NCBI RefSeq assembly: GCF_001659785.1
Contig: NZ_CP015961.1
Span: 1,240,001 to 1,304,000 of the forward strand
DNA length: 64,000 nt
Origin: Dietzia timorensis
Lineage (GTDB): Bacteria > Actinomycetota > Actinomycetes > Mycobacteriales > Mycobacteriaceae
Reading direction: 5' to 3'
Below are positions 44,100 through 54,888 of this stretch, in pieces. Each line of letters begins with the position of its first letter. The stretch's first letter is position 1. A program made the position numbers and the translations under genes. The notes beneath the pieces were generated by a model. That model searched no databases. It was not told where the DNA came from and saw only the letters and a list, made by a program, of their open reading frames with translations.

Positions 44100-44138
44100 G
44101 GCCCTGCGATCCCGGATGACCCGGAACGCAGGGCCTTT
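44100..44138 (+). terminator. Terminator after tig
   Basis: GGCCCTGCG (44100-44108) pairs with CGCAGGGCC (44127-44135), followed by TTTCG. Confidence 0.75.
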
Positions 44139-44146
44139 CGCGTACC

Positions 44147-44158
44147 TCCGACGTCATA
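44147..44158. repeat. Copy of the TCCGACGTCATA repeat, intergenic
   Basis: Exact 12-bp copy located between the tig terminator and the clpP1 promoter, 14 bp upstream of the ClgR-like site. It is identical to copies inside three genes (1034, 15116 and 22367). Confidence 0.6.
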
Positions 44159-44171
44159 GATGGAATCGGTA

Positions 44172-44189
44172 GGCACGCTTAGAGCGAAC
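44172..44189 (+). promoter_or_regulatory. ClgR binding site candidate upstream of clpP1P2
   Basis: CGCTTAGAGCGAAC (44176-44189) fits the core CGCYNANRGCGWWS of the actinobacterial ClgR operator at every position; only the outermost upstream W is not matched. ClgR is the known activator of clpP1P2 in corynebacteria. Confidence 0.75.
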
Positions 44190-44303
44190 ACCGGCGTGCG
44201 AGGGACTTTCCCCGCGCCGAATTTGGTTACTGTCGAAGGCAGATCACCGACGACGCGGCGCACCTGGAGTGCGCGCGGCGCAACAACGATAGGTAGGTAC
44301 AAC

Positions 44304-44903
44304 GTGACTAGCGAACTGATCAGGCCGCAGGCGAGCGCCCCGGCGAACGGACTCAACTTGTCCGACTCCGTCTACGAGCGTCTCCTCAGCGAGCGGATTA
44401 TCTTTCTCGGCACCCAGGTCGACGACGACATCGCCAATCGGCTGTGCGCGCAGATGCTGCTCCTCGCCGCCGAGGACCCCGAACGCGATATCTCCCTTTA
44501 CATCAACTCGCCCGGCGGCTCGGTGACGGCCGGCATGGCCATCTACGACACCATGCAGTTCATCCAGTGCGACGTGTCGACGTACGTGATGGGCATGGCC
44601 GCCTCGATGGGGCAGTTCCTGCTCACCGCCGGTACGAAGGGCAAGCGCTACGCCCTGCCGCACGCGAAGGTGATGATGCACCAGCCGTCCGGCGGAATCG
44701 GCGGCACCGCCTCCGACATCGCGATCCTCGCCGAGCAGCTGTCGCTGACGAAGAAGGAACTGACCGAGCTCAATGCCAAGCACACGGGGCAGTCGGTAGA
44801 GACGATCCTCGAAGACTCCGACCGTGACAAGTGGTTCAACGCGAGCGAGGCGCTCGACTACGGATTCGTCGACCACGTCGTCGAACACGCCCCGAAGCGC
44901 TGA
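44304..44903 (+). CDS. clpP1: ATP-dependent Clp protease proteolytic subunit 1
   Basis: With GTG 44304 (SD AGGTAGGT) the product is 199 residues. The catalytic triad is visible: Ser101 in [13 protein letters not shown], His126 in [13 protein letters not shown] and Asp171 in [11 protein letters not shown]. The [20 protein letters not shown] handle is typical. Actinobacterial ClpP1 and ClpP2 assemble into mixed double rings that work with ClpX and ClpC. The upstream open frame (from 44160) contains the promoter and ClgR site and is not coding. clpP2 starts 55 bp downstream. Confidence 0.96.
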   Translation: MTSELIRPQASAPANGLNLSDSVYERLLSERIIFLGTQVDDDIANRLCAQMLLLAAEDPERDISLYINSPGGSVTAGMAIYDTMQFIQCDVSTYVMGMAASMGQFLLTAGTKGKRYALPHAKVMMHQPSGGIGGTASDIAILAEQLSLTKKELTELNAKHTGQSVETILEDSDRDKWFNASEALDYGFVDHVVEHAPKR

Positions 44904-44958
44904 CGGCGCGATCCCGCAGAATCCATTCTCGAACACTTACTTTGATTCGGAGTTATCA

Positions 44959-45612
44959 ATGAACACCCCATTCAGCGGTCAGGAGCGTCCGAGCATCATC
45001 ACGCCGAGCTCGCGCTACGTGCTCCCGGAATTCTCGGAGAAGACTGCCAACGGCGAGCGGATCATGAACCCGTACGCCAAGCTCTTCGACGAGCGCATTA
45101 TTTTCCTCGCCACGCAGGTAGACGACGCATCGGCGTCCGACGTGATGAGCCAGCTGCTCGTTCTCGAGGCGATGGACCCCGACCGGGACATCACGATGTA
45201 CATCAACTCGCCCGGTGGTTCGCTCACTGCGTGCCTCGCGATCTACGACACGATGCAGTACGTCCGTCCGGACATCACCACGGTGTGCCTCGGCATGGCA
45301 GCTTCCGCCGCTGCTGTACTGCTCGCTGCGGGCTCGCCGGGTAAGCGCGCCGCGCTGCCGAACTCGACGATCCTCATCCACCAGCCTCGTGTCCAGGGAG
45401 GCTCGCGCGGCATGGCCTCGGACATCGAGATCGAGGCGGCGGAGATCGAGCGTAAGCGCAATAAGCTCGACGAGATCCTTTCTCACCACACCGGCCAGAC
45501 GACAGAGCGGGTCCGCGAGGACACGGACCGCGACAAGTACATGACGGCGGACGAGGCGAAGGACTACGGCCTCGTGGACGTGGTCTTCGACTACCGCAAG
45601 GCCAGCAGCTGA
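44959..45612 (+). CDS. clpP2: ATP-dependent Clp protease proteolytic subunit 2
   Basis: From ATG 44959 (SD GGAG) the product is 217 residues, with a 35-residue N-terminal segment before the conserved core, as in other actinobacterial ClpP2. Triad: Ser116 in [12 protein letters not shown], His141 in [12 protein letters not shown] and Asp188 in [31 protein letters not shown] is the conserved strand/helix. It forms the second ring of the ClpP1P2 complex and provides the docking face for ATPases. It is cotranscribed with clpP1; a terminator follows. Confidence 0.96.
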   Translation: MNTPFSGQERPSIITPSSRYVLPEFSEKTANGERIMNPYAKLFDERIIFLATQVDDASASDVMSQLLVLEAMDPDRDITMYINSPGGSLTACLAIYDTMQYVRPDITTVCLGMAASAAAVLLAAGSPGKRAALPNSTILIHQPRVQGGSRGMASDIEIEAAEIERKRNKLDEILSHHTGQTTERVREDTDRDKYMTADEAKDYGLVDVVFDYRKASS

Positions 45613-45658
45613 GGCTGTCGGATTAAGTCTCCGGCCTGCGAGGCGGAGGCAATCCACC

Positions 45659-45702
45659 GACCCGGCGGCGCGCCGCCCAGATGGGAAGCGCGCCGTCGGG
45701 TC
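45659..45702 (+). terminator. Terminator between clpP2 and clpX
   Basis: GACCCGGCGGCGCGC (45659-45673) pairs with GCGCGCCGTCGGGTC (45688-45702; one wobble), followed by the AT-rich AAATATTT. It separates clpP1P2 from clpX transcription. Confidence 0.8.
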
Positions 45703-45829
45703 AAATATTTCTCATGCAGACGTGGCCAGTAGCCTTTGGCTGTGCGGCGGCGTACCGTCTAAAAAGAATGACCAGGGCTTACACCTCGTAGCCTGGGTGA
45801 GCGTTCGGAAAGTTAGGGCAAGAGAGTTC

Positions 45830-47107
<1,278 letters not shown>

Positions 47108-47147
47108 CCCTCCCGCAGGGTCGACACTCCACACACGTGGAACGAGA

Positions 47148-47186
47148 AAGGAGCCGGTGAGCGAATCAATCGCTCACCGGCTCCTT
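47148..47186. terminator. Terminator between convergent clpX and pcaJ
   Basis: Perfect 17-bp arms AAGGAGCCGGTGAGCGA (47148-47164) and TCGCTCACCGGCTCCTT (47170-47186) with a 5-nt loop. Confidence 0.88.
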
Positions 47187-47219
47187 CGACATTTTCCGTG
47201 GGATACGGAAGACCGCCGT

Positions 47220-47852
47220 TTACGGCTGGTGGATAGTCGCTCCGGTCGCTTCCTGAACCTCGTCGAATGAGACACCGGGGGCGAGCTCGACGAGCTCCAA
47301 ACCTCGATCGGTGACGCCAAGTACCGCGAGATCGGTGACGATGAGCGAGACGCAGCCTCGGCCGGTCAAGGGCAGCGTGTTCTGCTCAAGGATCTTCTGC
47401 TGTCCCTTACGGGTGACGTGATCCATCATCACGATGACGCGTCCGGCGCCGTGGACGAGGTCCATCGCCCCGCCCATTCCCTTGACCATCGCGCCCGGGA
47501 CCATCCAGTTCGACAGGTCGCCGGTCTGGCTCACCTGCATTCCACCGAGCACGGCGACGTCGACGGCGGCGCCGCGGATCATTGCGAAAGAATCCGAGGA
47601 ACCGAAGAACGCCGCGCCGGGCAGGACCGTGATGGTCTCCTTGCCGGCGTTGATGAGCTCGGGATCGAGCTCGTCAACGGTGGGGTAGGGGCCGACGCCG
47701 AGCACGCCGTTCTCGGAATGCAGGATGACCTCGGTTCCCTCGGCGATGTAGCCGGGGATGAGTGTCGGCATCCCGATGCCGAGGTTGACGTATTGTCCGT
47801 CGGTGAATTCCTTGGCGACCCGCGCCGCCATTTCCTCGTGGGACCAACTCAT
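47220..47852 (-). CDS. pcaJ: 3-oxoadipate CoA-transferase subunit B
   Basis: From ATG 47852 the product is 210 residues, a normal beta subunit. [18 protein letters not shown] carries the family G-x-G-x-P loop, [15 protein letters not shown] includes the catalytic Glu (S-E-N-G), and [21 protein letters not shown] and [17 protein letters not shown] follow. With PcaI it transfers CoA from succinyl-CoA to 3-oxoadipate. The start overlaps the pcaI stop (ATGA). Succinyl-CoA:3-ketoacid transferases of butanoate metabolism are close relatives, but the pca context decides. Confidence 0.93.
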   Translation of the reverse strand: MSWSHEEMAARVAKEFTDGQYVNLGIGMPTLIPGYIAEGTEVILHSENGVLGVGPYPTVDELDPELINAGKETITVLPGAAFFGSSDSFAMIRGAAVDVAVLGGMQVSQTGDLSNWMVPGAMVKGMGGAMDLVHGAGRVIVMMDHVTRKGQQKILEQNTLPLTGRGCVSLIVTDLAVLGVTDRGLELVELAPGVSFDEVQEATGATIHQP

Positions 47853-48598
47853 TGGCGCACCGTCCTCAACTCGATTCCCGTCTCCTGCCTGCCGACCGGC
47901 ACGACGCGCTGCACGCGGATGCCGGGCACGTGGACGTCCTCGGCCGCGATCTCGCCGGGTTCGACGAGGTGCTCGACCTGCGCGATGGTGATCCTTCCTG
48001 CGCCGGCGCAATCGGGATTGAAGTTCCGTGCGGTTCCGCGGAAGCAGAGATTGCCGAGCCGGTCGCCCTTATAGGCGTGCACCAGTGCGTAGTCGGTACG
48101 TATCGCCTCTTCGAGTACGAACAGCTCGCCGCCGAACTCCCGGGTTTCCTTGGGAACGGACGCCTCGGCGATGCCTCCGTCGCCGTCATACCTGATGGGT
48201 AGACCGCCCTCGGCGACCTGGGTGCCGACGCCGGCAGGGGTGTAAAAGGCCGGAATTCCCGCGCCGCCAGCACGCATGCGCTCGGCGAGGGTGCCCTGCG
48301 GCGTGAGCTCGACCGACAGCTCGCCGGACAGGTACTGCCGAGCGAACTCCTTGTTGGAACCGACGTAACTGGCGATTGTCCGCGAAATGCGATGAGCCTC
48401 GAGCAGCTTTCCGAGGCCGAAGCCGTCGAGCCCGCAGTTGTTGCTCACGGTCTTGAGATCTGACGCTCCCTGCTCGAGGATCGCGTCGATCAGGACGGCG
48501 GGGATGCCGACCAGGCCGAAACCACCCACGGCGAGGGAAGAGCCATCGGGGATGTCGGCGACGGCTTCCGCCGCCGACGAAAAGACTTTGTTGATCAT
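47849..48598 (-). CDS. pcaI: 3-oxoadipate CoA-transferase subunit A
   Basis: From ATG 48598 the protein is 249 residues. [20 protein letters not shown] and [20 protein letters not shown] (the G-G-F-G-x-x-G-x-P CoA-binding motif), [38 protein letters not shown] and [12 protein letters not shown] are all subunit-A signatures. It forms heterotetramers with PcaJ. It is divergent from the pcaD2-pcaR-pcaF operon, and an inverted repeat GTTCAAGATACGAAC (48637-48651) lies directly upstream as probable PcaR operator. An upstream ATG at 48634 lies close to that operator and is less likely. Confidence 0.94.
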   Translation of the reverse strand: MINKVFSSAAEAVADIPDGSSLAVGGFGLVGIPAVLIDAILEQGASDLKTVSNNCGLDGFGLGKLLEAHRISRTIASYVGSNKEFARQYLSGELSVELTPQGTLAERMRAGGAGIPAFYTPAGVGTQVAEGGLPIRYDGDGGIAEASVPKETREFGGELFVLEEAIRTDYALVHAYKGDRLGNLCFRGTARNFNPDCAGAGRITIAQVEHLVEPGEIAAEDVHVPGIRVQRVVPVGRQETGIELRTVRQ

Positions 48599-48636
48599 GT
48601 CACACACCATAGGACGAATTCGCAATGCACACAAGT

Positions 48637-48651
48637 GTTCAAGATACGAAC
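48637..48651 (-). promoter_or_regulatory. PcaR operator candidate, pcaIJ side
   Basis: GTTCAAGATACGAAC, an inverted repeat GTTC-N7-GAAC, lies 38 bp upstream of the pcaI start. The copy at 48750-48764, read on the other strand, is identical at 14 of 15 positions. Confidence 0.72.
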
Positions 48652-48749
48652 AGACTGGGCGGAGTTTCAGCGCGATACCAGCGAAGAGTGCCCATGAGTG
48701 GGAGCCCGGTCACAATTTGAGAGGAAATGTGTTTGAATAATGGCTATAC

Positions 48750-48764
48750 GTTCGTATATTGAAC
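48750..48764 (+). promoter_or_regulatory. PcaR operator candidate, pcaD-pcaR-pcaF side
   Basis: GTTCGTATATTGAAC lies just upstream of the Shine-Dalgarno of the hydrolase gene. Its reverse complement, GTTCAATATACGAAC, differs by one base from the site at 48637-48651, so the two sites face each other across the divergent region. Confidence 0.72.
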
Positions 48765-48778
48765 CTGGAGGTGTCGTC

Positions 48779-49582
48779 ATGATGCTGGCGAGCTTGTCCT
48801 ATGAGCTTCACGAGCCGACAAAGCGTTCGGCGGCGGGAGATTCCACCGTGCTTCTGCTCGGGTCGCTGGGCTCGGATAGGTCGATGTGGTCGGAGCAGGT
48901 GCGCGCGTTGGCGCAGTCGTTCCGGGTGCTCGCGGTCGACCTGCGCGGGCACGGGGGCTCGGAGGTCATCGATGGCCCCTCTACAGCTGAAGAGTTGGCT
49001 TTGGATATTGTGTCCGTCATCGACAGCCTGGAGATCGACAGAGTGCATATGGTCGGCCTCTCGCTTGGCGGGGCAGTGGCTCTCGAGATGGGAATCCGGT
49101 ACCCGGAGCGGCTCGACTCGCTCGCACTGATCTGCACATCGGCCAAGTTCGGCGAGCCGCAGCCGTGGCTGGACCGCGCCACACTCGTCCGGAAGGACGG
49201 GATGGAGGCCGTGGCGAACTCGGTCGCCTCCCGCTGGGTGTCGCCTGGCAAGGCCGAGGCATCCCCGGAGCTGATGGCGCGGCTCGAGCGCATGGTTCTC
49301 GCAACTCCCGCCGAGGGATACGCCTCTGCGTGCGAGGCCCTGGCAACCTACGATGTGCGCGCCGAACTCGGTTCGATCAAGGCTCCCGTCTTGGCTATCG
49401 CGGGCGCGGACGACCCGGCCACCCCGCCGGAAAGCCTGCAAGAAATCCTCGACGGCATCGGCCACGGGCGGCTCGTCGTTCTCGACCCCGCTGCACACGT
49501 GCCGACCTTCGAGCAGTCCGAGCAACTCTCCGATCTCCTGCAGCAGCACGTGCTCGACAACGTCGGGGGTTCGCGGTGGTGA
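48779..49582 (+). CDS. 3-oxoadipate enol-lactonase-type alpha/beta hydrolase (first copy)
   Basis: A 267-residue alpha/beta hydrolase from ATG 48779 (SD GGAGGTG). Oxyanion and lid elements match PcaD: VLLLGSLGSDRSMWSEQVRA, VDLRGHGGSE, nucleophile Ser in VHMVGLSLGGAVALEMG, KFGEPQPWLDRA, the acid in AIAGADDPATPPE and His in LDPAAHVPTFEQ. It hydrolyses 3-oxoadipate enol-lactone to 3-oxoadipate by homology. A second, paralogous PcaD lies at 51665-52450. This copy is first in the operon with pcaR (4-nt overlap) and pcaF, right behind the PcaR-like operator. One of the two paralogues may have another lactone substrate. Confidence 0.87.
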   Translation: MMLASLSYELHEPTKRSAAGDSTVLLLGSLGSDRSMWSEQVRALAQSFRVLAVDLRGHGGSEVIDGPSTAEELALDIVSVIDSLEIDRVHMVGLSLGGAVALEMGIRYPERLDSLALICTSAKFGEPQPWLDRATLVRKDGMEAVANSVASRWVSPGKAEASPELMARLERMVLATPAEGYASACEALATYDVRAELGSIKAPVLAIAGADDPATPPESLQEILDGIGHGRLVVLDPAAHVPTFEQSEQLSDLLQQHVLDNVGGSRW

Positions 49583-50379
49583 AGGCGTCGCAGGCGCGGC
49601 CGGCCGGTAAGGCTGCGGGCACCGAGTTCGTCCAGTCGCTCGCGCGTGGGCTCGCCGTCATCCGCACCTTCGACGCGGAGAATCCTCGGCAGAGCCTGTC
49701 GCAGGTGGCCCGCTCTACCGGACTGTCCCGCGCGACCGCGCGACGGTTCCTCCTCACCCTCGTCGACCTCGGGTACGTCGATTCGGACGAGTCACAATTC
49801 TGGCTGACGCCGAAGGTGCTCGAACTCGGGTACAGCTATCTTTCTTCGATGCCGCTCACCGAGGTCGCGGCGCCGCACCTGGAAAAGCTGCGGTCCCGGC
49901 TCGGGGAATCGTCGTCGGTGTCCATCCTCGACGGCACCGACATCGTCTACGTCGCCAGAGTGCAGGTCCGCCGGATCATGACCGTCGACATCACCATCGG
50001 CACGCGATTTCCCGCGCACGCGACCTCCATGGGCAAGGTGCTCCTCGCCAGCCTGAGCGAAGTCGACTTCGCCAGCTACCTCCGCGAGGCTGCCGAACGC
50101 GTCGAACCCGGCATGCCCGGATTCGACGAGGCCACGCTTCGTAGCGAGATTGAAGCCGCCCGTAAGCGCGGCTGGTCGATGACCGACCAGGAACTCGAAC
50201 CCGGGCTGCGCTCGCTCGCCGCGCCGATCAAGGACGCCTCCGGCGCGACAGTCGCCGCGATCAACGTCTCCACCCACGCGATGCGCTACACGCTCGATCA
50301 GTTGCATGACGATTTCGTTCCCGCGCTCCTTGCCGCGGCCTCGGCGATCAGCGAAGACCTCGCGACCGTCAACCGATAA
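49579..50379 (+). CDS. pcaR: IclR-family regulator of the pca genes
   Basis: The GTG at 49579 overlaps the hydrolase TGA and gives 266 residues; an adjacent GTG at 49576 would add one. The N-terminal winged HTH (about 15-75) reads VQSLARGLAVIRTFDAENPR, LSQVARSTGLSRATARRFLL and LVDLGYVDSDESQF. The C-terminal effector domain (80-260) has SVSILDGTDIVYVARVQVRR, TRFPAHATSMGKVLLASLS and DQELEPGLRSLAAPIKDASG. This is the PcaR/PobR/CatR branch of IclR. It sits in the operon it most probably controls and near the GTTC-N7-GAAC sites. The effector is expected to be 3-oxoadipate. Confidence 0.92.
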   Translation: MKASQARPAGKAAGTEFVQSLARGLAVIRTFDAENPRQSLSQVARSTGLSRATARRFLLTLVDLGYVDSDESQFWLTPKVLELGYSYLSSMPLTEVAAPHLEKLRSRLGESSSVSILDGTDIVYVARVQVRRIMTVDITIGTRFPAHATSMGKVLLASLSEVDFASYLREAAERVEPGMPGFDEATLRSEIEAARKRGWSMTDQELEPGLRSLAAPIKDASGATVAAINVSTHAMRYTLDQLHDDFVPALLAAASAISEDLATVNR

Positions 50380-50428
50380 CCCGCGGCAACTCACCTCCCC
50401 TCGGCACCTCTCGAAAGGACCTTTCACC

Positions 50429-51643
50429 ATGCCCGATGCCGTCATCTGCCTGCCCCTGCGAAGCCCCGTGGGCCGCTTCGGCGGCGCGCTCAAGACCGTG
50501 CCGGTCGAGTCGCTCGCCGCCACCGTGCTAACCGCGCTCGTAGAACGCTCCGGCATCGACCCGCAGCACATCGACGACGTCATCCTCGGGCAGGGGTACC
50601 CCAACGGCGAGGCGCCCGCCCTCGGACGCGTCGCGGCGCTTGACGCCGGACTGGGCATCGACGTGCCGGGAATGCAGCTCGACCGCCGCTGCGGTTCCGG
50701 GCTCCAGGCGATTCTCACGGCCGCGGCGCACGTCTCCTCCGGCGCGGCGGACCTCATCGTCGCGGGCGGTGCGGATTCGATGAGCAACGCCGAGTTCTAT
50801 ACGAACCCGTCCCCGCGCTACGGCATCCGCGGCGACGGTGTACAGCTGGCCGACCGCCTCGCCCGCGGTCGCCTCACCGCCGGCGGAAAGAAACATCCGT
50901 TACCCGGCGGAATGATCGAGACCGCCGAGAATCTCCGCGAACATTATTCGATCGGCCGCGCCGAGCAGGACGCGCTCGCCGCCCAGTCGCACCGGCGCGC
51001 GGTCGCGGCGCAGGAGTCGGGCAAGTTCGCCCGCGAAATCGTCCCTATCGACGTGCCTCAGCGCAAGGGCGACCCGGTCACCGTCGACACCGACGAGCAC
51101 CCGCGCGCCGACACCACCGTCGAATCCCTGTCGCAGCTGCGCGCGATCCGGTCGAAGATCGACCCGAACTCCACCGTCACCGCGGGCAACGCCTCGGGAC
51201 AGAATGACGGCGCCGCCATGGCCATCGTCACGACGATGGACAAAGCCAAGGAACTTCGCCTCGAACCGGTGGTCCGGCTCGCCGGGTGGTCCGTGGCCGG
51301 TGTCGCCCCGGAGACCATGGGCATCGGCCCGGTCCCGGCTACGGCGAAGGTCCTCGGCCGTCTCGGCCTCGCGCTGGACGATATGGACGTCATCGAGCTC
51401 AACGAGGCCTTCGCCGCGCAGGCACTCGCGGTCCTACGCGAATGGAAGCTCGACCCCGAGTCGGAGCATCTCAACCCCAACGGGTCCGGGATCTCGCTCG
51501 GCCACCCGATCGGCGCGACGGGCGCACGCATCCTCGCCACATTATGCGGGGAGATGACGCGCCGCGACGCACGCTGGGGCCTGGAGACGATGTGCATCGG
51601 CGGCGGGCAGGGCCTGGCCGCTGTGTTCGAGCGCATCGGATAG
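50429..51643 (+). CDS. pcaF: 3-oxoadipyl-CoA thiolase
   Basis: From ATG 50429 (SD GAAAGGACC) the product is 404 residues. Thiolase landmarks: acyl-accepting Cys88 in LDRRCGSGLQAI, NEAFAAQALAVLREW, active His in GHPIGATGARILATLCGEMT (split here at 20) and the second Cys in MCIGGGQGLAAVFE. It cleaves 3-oxoadipyl-CoA with CoA to acetyl-CoA and succinyl-CoA, the last step of the pathway. It lies 49 bp downstream of pcaR in the same orientation. Thiolases of beta-oxidation are similar; the context supports PcaF. Confidence 0.93.
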   Translation: MPDAVICLPLRSPVGRFGGALKTVPVESLAATVLTALVERSGIDPQHIDDVILGQGYPNGEAPALGRVAALDAGLGIDVPGMQLDRRCGSGLQAILTAAAHVSSGAADLIVAGGADSMSNAEFYTNPSPRYGIRGDGVQLADRLARGRLTAGGKKHPLPGGMIETAENLREHYSIGRAEQDALAAQSHRRAVAAQESGKFAREIVPIDVPQRKGDPVTVDTDEHPRADTTVESLSQLRAIRSKIDPNSTVTAGNASGQNDGAAMAIVTTMDKAKELRLEPVVRLAGWSVAGVAPETMGIGPVPATAKVLGRLGLALDDMDVIELNEAFAAQALAVLREWKLDPESEHLNPNGSGISLGHPIGATGARILATLCGEMTRRDARWGLETMCIGGGQGLAAVFERIG

Positions 51644-51664
51644 CGCCCGGCTACGCAGAACGAG

Positions 51665-52450
51665 TCAGGGCTTGAGGAAGTCGACGACCGCTGTGTTGTA
51701 CTCGTCGGCGCACTGCAGATTGCACATGTGCGCACCGCCGGAAATGCTCACCCACTTCGCACCGTCGATGCCATCGGCGAGCTGGCGCACGACCTCCGGA
51801 GGCGTGGAGCCATCCTCGGTCGCGGACACGACAAGCGTCGGAGCGGCGATCTCCCCGAGGCGCTCGCGGGTGTCGAACCCGGCGAGCGCCTCGCAGCACC
51901 GCGCATAGCCGACCGGGTCGGTACCCACGAAGTTCCGATGGATGTTCGCGATGACGTCGGGGTGCGCCTCCGCCCAGTCCGGGGTGAACCACTTCGACAT
52001 CACCGGACCGACGAGCTCGTCCAGCCCTGACTCACGGGCGGTGTCGATCCGCTGCTGCCATGCACCGGCTTCGCCGAACTTCGGCGCCGTCGACGACAGC
52101 ACGAGACGCTCCACGCGCTCGGGCGCACTGAGCGCCAACTCCTGGGCGATGGCGCCACCGATGGACAGTCCGACGATGTGCGCGGAGGCGATCTCGTTCA
52201 TATTGAGAGAGCGGATCACGTCCTGGGCGAGGTCCGCCATCGTCGTGGACTCGTCGAGCACCTGCGAATCGCCGTGCCCGCGGATATCGATCGCGTAGGC
52301 CGGGCCGATGGTGTTGAGCGCGTCGATCTGTTCTCTCCACATCGAGCGCTTCGATCCGAGCGAACCGAGGAGCACGATCGGGATATCCGGGATCCCGTCG
52401 GGCACGGACTTGGTGGGGAACGAGTCGAGAGCGAGCATCGCATTGGCCAT
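51665..52450 (-). CDS. pcaD: 3-oxoadipate enol-lactonase
   Basis: A 261-residue alpha/beta hydrolase from ATG 52450. PIVLLGSLGSKRSMWREQID, IDIRGHGDSQVLDESTTM, the nucleophile elbow in AHIVGLSIGGAIAQELALSA, TAPKFGEAGAWQQRIDTARE, the acid in VVSATEDGSTPPEVV and His in SISGGAHMCNLQ. The segment order matches PcaD without the PcaC (carboxymuconolactone decarboxylase) fusion seen in some actinobacteria. It is convergent with pcaF (21 bp) and divergent from mdh. The paralogue at 48779-49582 shares long stretches, so they duplicate the same catalytic role or have diverged in lactone specificity. Confidence 0.88.
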   Translation of the reverse strand: MANAMLALDSFPTKSVPDGIPDIPIVLLGSLGSKRSMWREQIDALNTIGPAYAIDIRGHGDSQVLDESTTMADLAQDVIRSLNMNEIASAHIVGLSIGGAIAQELALSAPERVERLVLSSTAPKFGEAGAWQQRIDTARESGLDELVGPVMSKWFTPDWAEAHPDVIANIHRNFVGTDPVGYARCCEALAGFDTRERLGEIAAPTLVVSATEDGSTPPEVVRQLADGIDGAKWVSISGGAHMCNLQCADEYNTAVVDFLKP

Positions 52451-52550
52451 GGACCCCAAGTTACCCCGAGCGTCCGCGCCGGATGCTTGGTACCGCGCGG
52501 GAATCCGATCCCTGCGCAAACACCACCGGGGCGACTACTCTCGCCAGTAG

Positions 52551-53618
<1,068 letters not shown>

Positions 53619-53651
53619 CGACGCCGAGCATCTGCCAACTCCGGGCGAGCG

Positions 53652-54881
53652 TCAGTCGTCGTCGTTCCTGCGGTCGATGAGCGCCCACACGGCGAGGCCG
53701 ACGATCACGCCCCAGAACGGCGCACCGATGCCGAACAGCGACTGATCGGCGACCGTCACGAGGAAGCACGCCAGCGGGCCGAACCAGCCCACCTTCGAAA
53801 AGGCCGTCGCGAACGCGCCGCACAGCGGGACGAGCATCGCGAGCCCGGCGAGGGCGGCGAGATACTCGGCCGGCGTCCGGAGGATCACGCCGACGAAGGC
53901 CGGCGCGAGGATGCCGACGACGATCGCCCCGGCCCCGGTGACGATGGCTGCGGCCCAGTGTCGATCCTCCGGTTTACCGGCCACGATGAGCGCGTTCGTC
54001 GGTCCGGTGAGGCAGCTCGACACCGCCCCCAAAGGAGCGACGATAACGGACCACACCCCGGAGGCAATGGCGCTCGCCGTCACTGGTGGGTGGTGTCCGG
54101 TCCCGCGGAGCACAGCGACGCCCTGCCCGTTTTGCACGACGATGACGGTGATGGCGAGCGGCAACACGAGCTCTGCCGCGGCGCGGAAGGTGAACTCCGG
54201 CGCGTGGAGCATCGGGGTCGCGAGAACCCCGAGGGTGGGGTCCCCGGCGTTCCACTGCCCGGCAGCAGTGACGGCGACGATGCCAACCACCATGGCGGCG
54301 AGAACGGGCGGGACCTTGGAACCGAGCCGGGGGAGCGCGACGAGCACGGCGAACGCGATTGCCATCGGAACGGTGAGCAGGGGAGCGTCCCACAGCGAGT
54401 GGATAAGGTCGAGGCCGAAGCTCAGGAACACCCCGGCGACCATCGCCATGACGATGGGCAGCGGCAGCAGCTCCATGAACCATTTCGCGAGCCCGGAGAT
54501 GCCGAGAACGGTGATGAGCACGCCGGTGATGAGGTAGGCGCCGACCACCTCGGACAGGCTGAGATGGCCGAGCGAGCTACCGACGATAACGGTGCCGGGG
54601 ATGGTCCAGAAGAACGCGAGCGGGGTGCGGTAGATCCAACTCGCGAGGACCGTGAGAATGCCATTGCAGAAGAAGACTCCGAAGATCCACGACGAGATCT
54701 CGGCGCCGCTCATGCCGCCTTGGTGTCCGGCGGCCATGATGAGCGCGACGGGGCCGGTGGCGGAGAAGAGGAGCGCGATGAGTCCGTCCGCTAGTTGCCG
54801 GGGGCCGAGCGCGCGAACGAGGTCGCGCGGGCGGGGGCGCGTGTGGTGCGGTTTTTCCGGCAGGTGCAGTGCGGTGGTCAT
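53652..54881 (-). CDS. benE: Benzoate/H+ symporter BenE
   Basis: From ATG 54881 the product is 409 residues with 11-12 helices. LADGLIALLFSATGPVALIM near residue 35, MSGAEISSWIFGVFFCNGIL, WTIPGTVIVGSSLGHLSLSE, FSFGLDLIHS-like LSFGLDLIHSLW and LTGPTNALIVAGKPEDRHWA are conserved in the BenE family of the nucleobase-ascorbate superfamily fold. It imports benzoate with protons. It lies 7 bp downstream of benR on the same strand and is the last gene of the benABCD-benR-benE cluster. Confidence 0.93.
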   Translation of the reverse strand: MTTALHLPEKPHHTRPRPRDLVRALGPRQLADGLIALLFSATGPVALIMAAGHQGGMSGAEISSWIFGVFFCNGILTVLASWIYRTPLAFFWTIPGTVIVGSSLGHLSLSEVVGAYLITGVLITVLGISGLAKWFMELLPLPIVMAMVAGVFLSFGLDLIHSLWDAPLLTVPMAIAFAVLVALPRLGSKVPPVLAAMVVGIVAVTAAGQWNAGDPTLGVLATPMLHAPEFTFRAAAELVLPLAITVIVVQNGQGVAVLRGTGHHPPVTASAIASGVWSVIVAPLGAVSSCLTGPTNALIVAGKPEDRHWAAAIVTGAGAIVVGILAPAFVGVILRTPAEYLAALAGLAMLVPLCGAFATAFSKVGWFGPLACFLVTVADQSLFGIGAPFWGVIVGLAVWALIDRRNDDD

Positions 54882-54888
54882 CGGGGTC

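Noticed and set aside
42635-44356. 573-codon minus-strand ORF opposite tig
   Set aside because: The composition is repetitive LDLRVLGG-like shadow sequence; tig on the plus strand is certain.
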